Assembly: GCA_012656075.1 (NCBI GenBank)
Contig: JAAKBF010000247.1
Coordinates: 558,001 to 622,000 of the forward strand
Origin: Phytophthora hibernalis
Taxonomy: Eukaryota > Oomycota > Peronosporomycetes > Peronosporales > Peronosporaceae
Direction: 5' to 3'
DNA: 64,000 bases
The position numbers and the translations under genes are program-made. Every line of letters starts with the position of its first letter. Within the stretch, counting starts at the first letter, position 1. Shown piece after piece: positions 45,668 through 54,339 of the stretch. The notes under the pieces were generated by a model that had not been told where the DNA came from, ran no database searches, and worked only from the letters and a program-made list of their open reading frames with translations.

Positions 45668-47709
45668 ATGAGTCTGAACGACCTAGCACCTGCCAACACG
45701 AAGCGAGCTCGCGAAAGCGCATCGCGCTCGTTTCTCAAGTACCTCGGCGAAGAAAACGTTAGCTGGGCGTACCTGGAGTCGTGCATGCTGCGTGAGAGCG
45801 CTCCACTCATTCTGGCAGCTGGGGTCGACAAATTCGGCATGCACCTCGCGTTCAAGGAAGGTCGCAAAGGACAGCTTCTTGCTCGGCACTCGGTCATGCA
45901 GTACTACCGACAGGCCAAGAACTGGCTGCTGGACCAATTTCCCCAGCATCGAGGGGCGGTTGAAAGGGAGTTGCTGAAGAAAGGACAAGTGCTGGAGCGC
46001 TACTGCATGAAGCGCGAGTCTGGAGTGTTTGTTAACAAGGCCCCGCATGTACGAAGAAGGCACTCAAGCAAATGATGTCGCATCTGTATTCGACTGCTGG
46101 TACTACTGCCGATTATCTAGACGCAGCACTGGTGTGCTTACTCTGGTTCCTCTTCGGTCGTGCGTCGGACCTCACCATGCTTCAGAAGGCAAACTTGTCC
46201 ATCGGGTCTGGAAATATTTTCTTCGTGCGTTTTATCCGGATGAAGACTTCTGAAGAGCAAGGCCTATCGCTTTTTCCGGACGAAGATTTCGCCACGTGCC
46301 CGCTCCTTGCAATTGCGCTTGCCTTGGCTTCGCAGTCATCACCGACAATGTCGCTGTTGAGCCAGCTACCTGAACAGCAGTCAACTTCTCCGGCCGTCCT
46401 GACGCCGACAACTCCGCTCATCGACTTGATTGACCACCCGGATGACATGGCCGCGCTGCAAGGCGGTCGCTCTGACCAAGACAAGATCAACGAGACGGGT
46501 CCAGGGATTTTCAGCTACGTCAACCGCGTTCTTGATCGAATCACCAAGCCAGCCGGCGTGTTGGAGCGGTTGACATCTCACTCATTCCGTCGAGGTGGCG
46601 CGCAGCACGCCAATGGGGCTGGTATGTGTGTTCAGTGGATCTTCGACCGAGGAGCTTGGAACATGACAGCAACAAACAAGGCGTTTGCCTACGTCTTCAA
46701 TACGCCATCCGAAGACCACAAGGTAGCCCGTGTTTTGAGTAGTCGCCATCCCGACAAAGAAGTCTTCCTCCAATCCCTGGATAGCTTTGACTCCGACACA
46801 CAGATGAAGATTCGCACCGTCTCCGCGGCCCTGTTCTCAGCTTCCACCGGTCTAGAAGCTGCACAATTCAACGTCAACGGGCCCGTACTGGACACACTGA
46901 TGGCATACCTGTTGCGGCACTACCCATGCGTAAAGGGTGTCAATCCAAGCGGCTTGGCAATCCAGCGACTCGAATCTTGCGCCGTTGAAAATGGCTTCAC
47001 CGCTAACACTTTGCTTGCGCGGTCGTTGCACCTGACATTCGATCGGAAGGCCAGCGACACTGAAGAACCAACAAAATCCCAATCCGCAACAACGGACATC
47101 ACGAAGCACCCAGTGGTTGTTCATCAAACTGCGTTGATTGAGCAATTAATCCAAGTCAACCAAAAACTTGACGCCCGGATGGCTATAATGGAGGCTAAGG
47201 TCTACAACACACCGCAACAAACAACACTAACAAAGGTTAGAAGAGAGATACCAAGCACCAGCGAGCCCCCAGTCAAGAGAAGACGTACCGCTTCAGCGCC
47301 AACAAACCTAAGAGACGTCTGGTTCACGTGGTACGTCCAGGTACCACGCATGTGGAGCTCTGTCGACGGTGCTACCAAGCACATGAGGTCCACCGCCAAA
47401 CTCGTAGTCGCCTTCATTAAGTTGTTTCTTGCGGACGGGTTCCAGCTAGATGAAACGTCTCCACGCTACCGAGACGACGTCCTAGAGGCCGGCACGAAGG
47501 CTGAGAACGAGCTTCTTTCCTTTCTTCGGCAGCGCAACATCACAGCCCGCGGAAGTCAGAACGTACTCAAGAAGCTGCGGAAGCTGCACAAGACCGGCCT
47601 CATGAACACCCATGTCCGACTCTATCATCAGCTTCAGGCTTGTGGCCGCATCGTCGACCCTGCACCTCGACACACAACCGACATCATCACTTTAGAAACT
47701 GTCACTTAA
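45668..47709 (+). CDS. Crypton tyrosine recombinase with Gcr1-like C-terminal domain
   Basis: Starts MSLNDLAPANTKRARE. The N-terminal arm runs to KRESGVFVNKA, where one C is missing in CCCC (46041-46044); with it the frame runs on as CTKKALKQMM and the gene is 681 codons. Catalytic residues: Arg in LFGRASDLTM, His-x-x-Arg in LTSHSFRRGGA, then the Trp region GAWNM and the nucleophile candidate Tyr in FAYVFNTP. The C-terminal 130 residues (LRDVWFTWYVQVPRMWSSVD...) have the plan of the Gcr1_C DNA-binding domain typical of Cryptons. Apart from the one base, the gene looks intact, so this element may be recently active. A degenerate relative is at 20.3-21.3 kb. Confidence 0.85.
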
Positions 47710-47778
47710 CATTAATGCATATTACCTTCCATTGAGAACCAGTCATTGATTCACAAGATCATTGACAGATTTCTGTTC

Positions 47779-47794
47779 GCTCATTCTGACATTC
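47779..47794 (+). promoter_or_regulatory. Oomycete-type Inr/FPR core promoter
   Basis: GCTCATTCTGACATTC closely matches the oomycete initiator plus flanking promoter region (GCTCATTYYNCAWTTT). It lies 28-43 bp before the ATG of the chromodomain gene, the expected distance. This implies a separate transcript for that gene. Confidence 0.65.
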
Positions 47795-47821
47795 ACACCC
47801 GGGAGCAACAGCCACAACACC

Positions 47822-48364
47822 ATGGCAGCACCCAAGCCGACGAAGAACCCTGTCAGTTCCGCGAAAGAGTTTCGGCTGCTCTGTGTTGCTGCGCTCAAGA
47901 CGTACAAGTTCCGCGTTAGTGACAAGGCCATCCGACACCTGCGACTTACCATGAACACGACCGTCGCTACTTCAAGTCATCTGCCAGAAGCCATCCATGT
48001 AATACTTGCGTCCCTCGCAGAGAGAAGCAAGCGCCGCATCGACCTTGAGGACATCTGCGAGTGGATCGCCGCTCCGATCCCTGCTGCTGAAACCGACTCT
48101 GCTTCTGACGTCGAAGCCGAGTGGAGCGCTGACGCAGATCAAGCGGCTGAGGTGCTGCACTCCGTCCGCAAGGTTCTTGACCGCAAGCGCATAGACCGCA
48201 TGACGTATTACCTTGTGGACTGGGAGCCGACGTGGGAACCGCGCAAGCACGTGGGTCAGACGATCATCGCCAAATTCGAGAGGGAGCGTCGGGCGCTCGT
48301 GCGCAAGACCTACATCGAGTACGAGGCTGTGGAAGACAACTCGCTCAACAAAACCGAACGCTAA
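47822..48364 (+). CDS. Chromodomain protein next to the Crypton recombinase
   Basis: 180 aa from ATG (MAAPKPTKNPVSS). The N-terminal half has a histone-fold-like or helical region (EFRLLCVAALKTYKFRVSDK, IDLEDICEWIA). The C-terminal half is a chromodomain: VLHSVRKVLDRKRIDRM, YYLVDWEPTWEPRKHV, then helix IIAKFERERRALVRK. The usual loop between the two strands (WKGY--E-NTWEP) is shortened. Chromodomains bind methyl-lysine histone tails, and in retroelements they target integration to heterochromatin. It is 112 bp downstream of the recombinase stop, same strand, with its own core promoter. It is either the second gene of the Crypton or a captured gene. Confidence 0.75.
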   Translation: MAAPKPTKNPVSSAKEFRLLCVAALKTYKFRVSDKAIRHLRLTMNTTVATSSHLPEAIHVILASLAERSKRRIDLEDICEWIAAPIPAAETDSASDVEAEWSADADQAAEVLHSVRKVLDRKRIDRMTYYLVDWEPTWEPRKHVGQTIIAKFERERRALVRKTYIEYEAVEDNSLNKTER

Positions 48365-49507
48365 AGCAATAAGAGCTAATACAGGGTGTATTACAGGCTT
48401 AGATAATAACATGTTGCAAGCTATGAATTGGTAGCACCGTTCAGAACACCAAGCTTAGCCTCCTTTCGGAACAGCAAGGTTAACCTCGTTACAGAGTACG
48501 CTTTTAAGCAGACACAGAGCAAGCACGCCTTGCACAGATAGCAAAGGCTGCAGCCGATAAGCATACACACAAACATGAACACTAGGCCTGGCAAGAGCCG
48601 CTGGCACTCGGTCAGCAAGAAAGGGAGCGAGGACTTGTTCGGGAGAAGAAGAAAAAGAGAGACTGGCGTGGAATATAAAGCAGCGGGGCTGAGAGCCACT
48701 AGTTCACAATTAACCTCGTTTTTGAGGTTGTATCCACTTCCGTCTCGCTAACCAACCGCTCCTTAAGGTAATTACGCGTAAAAGTCTGTAAAAAGCCGAT
48801 TTTGGGTCAGTGGTCTCACTTGCCAATCTGCTACGGCAAGTGAGCATGTCTCCGTAGCGTTTTTATGTAGAAAAACATGCATTTTAGTAAAACGCCATTT
48901 TCTCGGTCCACAGGCCGTTTCAGGCCCTCATACTCCGCCTACAAATTGTAGTATAAACGGCCCTCTGGCAGACAAACACATCTTACTTTAGATCCTTCGC
49001 ATGTTTTTACATATCTGTGTGTCGAACACAAATTTCTGTACAATCTATGTCAGCGTCGGAGCGAGTAGGCGGTCGGAGGTTTTACGATATGGATGAATAT
49101 GATCACTTATCCGACCTAACTTAGATTTTGTATTGTGTATGGTGGCACTTTAATGGCCAATCACTGAGTCTAAAATTTAAATAGCCAATCAGAAACACAC
49201 TATCATGTAATATCGACCAATGGTTGCGCATAGGATTAGGTAGGTCCTCTATACCAGCCATTCCAACGTATCGGGTCGGAGGGAGCCAAAAATATGTGTA
49301 TCTCAATACAAATTCATAGTGTTGAGCGAAACACATGCATATTTTCAACATATCCGACCAATCCGACCAGCATTCAGGTAGATGCAGAAGTGTGTAGATA
49401 CTAAAGTGTGTAGGTGCAGAAGTGTGACACTTCTGGAGTTTGTTTGGGACATTAAAATTTACCTACTAGTACATATAAACACTTACAGATTAGATCACTT
49501 CAGCAGC
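48365..49507. other. Intergenic within the Crypton region; possible LTR-like segment
   Basis: 48425-48755 has a TATA-like GGAATATAAAGCAG near 48670 and repeats ACCTCGTT twice; it could be a solo LTR, but ends and target duplication are not clear. 49065-49380 holds four to five TCCGAC/GTCGGA motifs and two CCAAT boxes, shared with the region upstream of the recombinase. A hydrophobic frame at 48421-48699 (-) has no good start and is not called. Confidence 0.35.
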
Positions 49508-50503
49508 ATGCGGTACCACCGTGGATTCTGGGCTTTCGCAGCCGACAAAGGTCAAGCGATCGTGTCAACAACCGCTGCCAACTTCGCCCGTGTGCGTGTA
49601 GACCAAGATAATCCCGGCACGGACCGCGCAAGCATCAAGTGGCTCCGGGACCGAGCGGGTAAGAAGGTCCGCTGTCATTGGGCTGCTCTGAACGCAGCGA
49701 CCCGCGCCAGCTACATCCAGCGCAACGTGGACATCACATTCCCGCTCGACGATGCTCCTGGTGGCATCCAGGACGGTAGGGTCGACCCTCGCAACTATCA
49801 AAACCGCAGGGTCGTGCAGGTGGAGACACCTGAGGTGATCCAAGACGCAGTCACGGTACCCCGGACCACCTCAGCTCCTACCCGACCAGCGTCAGCTTTG
49901 ATGTGGGACGCCCGGACGACGGCTGCGGTGAACGAGGCTGAGTTAAACCGCGGCATACTGGTTCAAATGGCCCTCACAGCCGAATTGACCGCGGTCGGAT
50001 GGGCGGTGAAGGAGAACAATGCAGCGGCGGCGTGGAACACCGCCGCCGGCGCTGTCGCCGAGTGCATGGGCTGCGCAGCGGCTACGGTGGTTTCTCCGCA
50101 CTCTCGCGACGCCATCGTTAATCTGACCGTCGAGGTAGTGCGGCAACTCAAGGCCGCCACCACGATGATGCTCATGTACGACGCACAGGAGAGTGACGAC
50201 GCCGCCCAGCAGATGGAGTCGAGGGTGAAAGCTGCGGATGACAAGGTTTGTACAAACATGGTGAAAGTATGTCGAGATAACCCCGTCATGAAGGAGATGT
50301 ACGACCGCAGGACAATCCCCCCGCACACTGCGTGCAAATACTTGCGGCACGTCGTTTGGCTGGATGAAGCTGTTGACCGCGGTGGTCGCAACAGCGCACC
50401 GAGTTCTCCGAGTCCTCAGTGTCACATCAATTCTTCGAGTGGACTGACCGCGGCAAGCGTACCGGATGTAGCGACCACGAATGCGCTCAGTCTTGCAAAT
50501 TGA
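49508..50503 (+). CDS. Unknown 331-aa ORF in the Crypton region
   Basis: Starts MRYHRGFWAFAADKGQ at an ATG. The first half is basic and compact (KWLRDRAGKKVRCHWAALNA), the second half Ala-rich and helical (NTAAGAVAECMGCAAATVV, VRQLKAATTMMLMYDAQ). It ends in a Ser/Pro-rich tail. From about 50420 a different frame reads HQFFEWTDRGKR...KLKRKSQETYALTP and ALKKRRRP. Its FFEWTD is like the end of a GRF zinc finger, and its basic end is like a nuclear signal, so the true C-terminus may be in that frame (stop 50610). The upstream region shares blocks with the Crypton recombinase promoter, suggesting the same element or regulation. No family recognised. Confidence 0.5.
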   Translation: MRYHRGFWAFAADKGQAIVSTTAANFARVRVDQDNPGTDRASIKWLRDRAGKKVRCHWAALNAATRASYIQRNVDITFPLDDAPGGIQDGRVDPRNYQNRRVVQVETPEVIQDAVTVPRTTSAPTRPASALMWDARTTAAVNEAELNRGILVQMALTAELTAVGWAVKENNAAAAWNTAAGAVAECMGCAAATVVSPHSRDAIVNLTVEVVRQLKAATTMMLMYDAQESDDAAQQMESRVKAADDKVCTNMVKVCRDNPVMKEMYDRRTIPPHTACKYLRHVVWLDEAVDRGGRNSAPSSPSPQCHINSSSGLTAASVPDVATTNALSLAN

Positions 50504-50751
50504 AGCGTAAATCCCAAGAAACGTATGCGTTGACGCCCGCGCAGGCGCTGAAGAAGCGTCGCCGCCCTGCGGCGGTGCAGTGTGTGAACGATATGCAAAA
50601 CATCGAGTAGCATGTTGGCACAGCTGAGTACTTGGTTGGTGTCCAACGAAATGTTGATTTACGCGTGCATGACGTTGAAGATTCACCGAAGCGTAGCACT
50701 TCCGCATTTGCAGAAGTGTATGTCACAGTTTCAGAACAGATTCCCGCTCAG

Positions 50752-51063
50752 TGTCAGTATACACGAAAACACTTGTCGAGAATAGCCGAAACCCCCTTTT
50801 GACGAGTTTGTCCAAAAACAATTGTCGAGAATAGCCGAAAAATAACCTTATTGTCGAGTTTACCGGAAAACATTTGTCGTGAATAGCCGAAAAACAATCT
50901 TATTGTCGTGTTTACCCGAAAACACTTGTCGAGAATAGCCGAAAAATCGTCTTAGTGACGAGTTTACCCGAAAAATATGTCAAGAATAGCCGAAAGATCA
51001 CCTTCGTGTCGTGGTTACACGAACACATTTGTGTGTATAGCCGAAAAATCACGCTCAGTGTCG
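50752..51063. repeat. Tandem repeat, about 51-bp unit, six copies
   Basis: GAATAGCCGA begins at 50780, 50829, 50881, 50933 and 50984, with a variant at 51035, giving spacings of 49, 52, 52, 51 and 51. Each unit contains two related halves, TTGTCGAGAATAGCCGAAAA and TTGTCGAGTTTACCCGAAAA, so the ancestral unit was probably about 26 bp. It lies about 250 bp after the 49.5-kb ORF. Confidence 0.9.
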
Positions 51064-52061
51064 AAAAGCTAGCCTAGACTGCTTGAACATTTTGGCAGTG
51101 TCTAGAACTAATACAACGATGCATATAATACCAAAATACATTCACTAGCCCACGTATCCACTACTCTCTCTGTACGTTACCCCGATTTCAGCCTGCTCCC
51201 AAAACCAGCAGATCACGACAACGATCAAACTTTGTTTTGCGGACTCGTTAATGCGCAAAACCTAGTGGATACCAAAGGTGGAAATCGAACCCACACCCAC
51301 CCCTTTCTGGAGCTCTATAAATTTATACATTGCATTTTGATTTTGAGTGCGCACTTTTTGAATTCGAGTGTTGACTTTGTGAATAACGCCGTGCATTTGG
51401 TGTAGAAACTCGCTCCTTAATTACCAGTGGTTTATGGGCTGGGTGCAACATACTAGTTACCTGTTTGAAGACGTCAGGAGCAAGCACTACTGTAAAAATT
51501 TAGAAACGAAATGAGTTTTGTTGGTGATTTTACGTATTTTATGGCGCTGCGAACTCATAGAAGCTTTCATTAGATTGTTTCTGTGGCTGCTTCGCGTGCT
51601 GTTTCCGCATGCAAACTTCTCTACATATATCATTCGTACATGTAAAGCCGAAGCTACACAACTGGATGACTGTGGGTTGACAAGTTGATGTAATAAACTG
51701 GTACTACATGTACCGACCGATGCCCACCAGCTCCACAGTGGCCTCGGCAATTCTGGGGTGAAATCAGCTATGATGAAGTTAGCTGTGAGGAGTGAGGAGT
51801 GAGGAGAGATCGACACGAGACATCACGATAGAACGCGATTGACAGTGAATCCTAGCTAGGGGCGCCTTTGTTGCCTTGGTTCCTTGGGCCCTTTTGAGAA
51901 TAAGACAAATCTTCTTTTTCTTCTTAAAGCCTTGAAAGATTTTGATATGGGTCATACCCTTCTTGTATTCATCCCTGACTACGAAGTACATGTGACTGAT
52001 CTTCAACGATCCTCTCGTCGCTCGATCAATTCAATCACGCCGTTAAAGTGCGATTTCAACT
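51064..52061. other. Intergenic, with a tRNA-like T-arm
   Basis: No gene seen. 51278-51294 on the minus strand reads GTGGGTTCGATTTCCAC, a T-arm with B-box, followed by a 7-nt acceptor-like strand, but no matching 5' half is present. TACATGTA octamers lie at 51637-51644 and 51705-51712. 51345-51385 is an inverted match to 44740-44775. Confidence 0.4.
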
Positions 52062-53017
52062 ATACTTGAAAATTGAGAACTACGACCTCCCCCAAGCTGC
52101 ACAAGTAAGCATGAGCACAACAGCTAAATAGCTACAGATATTTCCCACCGATCGCTTATGTTTGCTTCCTGGCGTGCAGCTCATGGCGGCGTCTCAAAGA
52201 GTAAGGTTAGACTAACGTTACATGTAGTAAGGCGCACTAGCAGACGACGCCATCGCTGCTTCATCGTGCGCGAAAGGTCTGTAGCTGTCGAAATTGTACT
52301 CCGGCCAAAACGCGCGTTGCGCAACTCACTTTATTACTAGGTCAACGTTGATTTGCTTGGGTTCCTCACATCATTAGACTGGCACGTTCAGCTAGATCTG
52401 CTCGTTTTTAGGACTGTGACGCAACTTGCGATATGGGTTTTGTACGACTGAGACTAGCCCTACCAGACAAAAATGTTGTAATGACCTCCGAAATGCAAAA
52501 ACATCTTCAAGGACGACCACAACGATAGACACCACACGGATTCATAGTTTGCGTCCTGTTGTTAGCAACTGCAACGCCATAAAAGATAAAACGAAGAACA
52601 AGCGCCACTTTGATGCCTTTTTAGGTGTTGCAATGAAAATGACATTTTAAGACAAGAAACGAGTCAAACTGATGCTCCCAACCAACTGATACAGTTTGTA
52701 CTGCCCTCAATTAGAATCTTGCCTTTGTATGAGTTGGAGGTCTTTGAAATTGATCAGTCATGTGCCGTCCGCCGCACACTCACTTTCCTGATCTTGAAGC
52801 TCCTGATGCAGTTGCATACGAATTTCGTCGTCCACGAGCCGCATAACGTCGACGTGACCACAAACCAAAACCAAATGTCGCGCCAGATTAAGGTCGAGTT
52901 CAATGTTTTCTGCAAGCCAGCGCTTCAGCACCATTCTCTCATCGCGCTGAAGAAGACGGACGCAAATTTCAGGATCTGGTGGTGCTCCGTTCTCAACCAA
53001 CCACTGTATCAGCTCGT
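52062..53017 (-). repeat. Inverted duplicate of ankyrin 3' region and flank, with empty piggyBac site
   Basis: Reverse complement matches 30055-30434 joined directly to 34724-35315. TTAA at 52647-52650 is the unoccupied target of the piggyBac-like element. The ankyrin C-terminal block (ELIQWLVENGAPPDPEICV, LKRWLAENIELDLNLARHL) is readable at 53014-52750 on the minus strand. At 53017/53018 the sequence switches to the truncated ULP1 gene. Confidence 0.88.
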
Positions 53018-54017
53018 ATGCGCACCCCAATCAAAGTTTCCCGTCACATCTTCCGGAATTGTTCCGCCACTCAGGTGTAGGCGATACGCGTTTTCAATCT
53101 CCATGTAGAATGAGGTGTTCAGAAGGTAAACTATCGTGTCAGCTCTCACCATGTGTGTGTAGATAAGACTATCGATAACGCGAGTCGTGATCCACTGAAG
53201 TGGCAAAAGACTGTCGAAATCCTCTTGGTAGAGAGGGATCCTTAAAATTTTGCCGCCGAGCTGGAGAACCACTGTCAGGAGTGGCTAATCACGGGTCTTT
53301 CTCTTGCGAAGTCTTGACCCCACACCATCAGATGGTTCCGCAGTGATTTTGTTTTGCGATTTCCTTTAGCTTTTGGCACTTTTTATCCACACGATTGGTG
53401 ATTTCTCCATCGGCTTCTTGGACATTATTGGAAGTTATCGCTTCCGACCGATGGGGACTTGCTGTTGGTTTGGCTTGGTCTTGTGATGAAATGTCGGTGA
53501 CATGGTCCGTGTTAGAATCACCGCTACTACTTGCCGTATGTGTTGTGTCGCAATCTTGTTCTCTTGGAGCCCTTTCATAACGGTTTGTGCTCCCGACTGG
53601 AGAATCTTGATACCGCTGGATAAATCGCGTAATCCATGATTCTCGACTGCCATATTTTATAAGCGCAAAATCTGGAATATTATTGCTGGCATATTGTAGC
53701 CGTTCCGAGCGCGTGCATGATCCATCATCGGCATGACAGGAATCGTAAAACTCAAGAACCCTAAGCTCAAACGGTTTGAACTTCTTCTTCCGCCTGGCTC
53801 CTTTAGCACGGTAACGGTTGCCGAAGGTCTCCAATGCAGCAGGGTCATCACGTAAGATCCATAGTGCTTTCTTCCAACCAAGTAGAGTTCCCTTGACCAC
53901 CTCCAACTTGTTAGCAGCCACTCGCACACTCCACTCCGGGTGTTCCCTCCAGATCTTCAGCTTGGAGACCTTCGTGGCCATCGAGACCTGCGCTAGCTGC
54001 CGCTTGGATTCGGTCAT
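53018..54017 (-). pseudogene. HTH-ULP1 protein, truncated left copy
   Basis: Starts MTESKRQLAQVSMATKVSKL at ATG 54017; here the N-terminus is in frame, unlike the right copy. HTH blocks KLKIWREHPEWSVRVAANKL and ESWITRFIQRYQDSP. After the stop at 53328 the protease frame reads KILRIPLYQEDFDSLLPLQW to GGTIPEDVTGNFDWGAH and then stops because ankyrin DNA follows. The catalytic His, Gln and Cys of the protease are therefore missing in this copy. Confidence 0.75.
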
Positions 54018-54339
54018 TCAACGCGAACTGGGGTGTGTACTGCTGAGGGGGAGGAAACGATAATGAGAGGAGTTGAACGCACTGCTCTTTATGGGGTCAA
54101 GTAAAAACGACAGGCGTAATTACGCACGGAAGTCGAGTAATTACGAAAGCGTAATTACGCATAAAGATAGAATATTTACGAGGTCGTAATTACGCACGGC
54201 GTCCGATTTATTACGCCAGGCGGACGAGATAATATGCAAGACGGTCGAGTTATTAGGAAGGTGGTCGAGTAATTGGGGAAAGTAGTCGAGATAATATGCA
54301 AGACGGTCGAGTTATAATTCGGCGGCCAAGTAACTTAGG

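Noticed and set aside
48421..48699. Cys-rich hydrophobic minus-strand frame
   Set aside because: Begins at GTG, not ATG, and overlaps a TATA-containing LTR-like segment; more likely non-coding.
50752..51063. CRISPR-like regular repeat
   Set aside because: Units are adjacent without unique spacers, are degenerate, and the sequence is eukaryotic; it is an ordinary tandem repeat.
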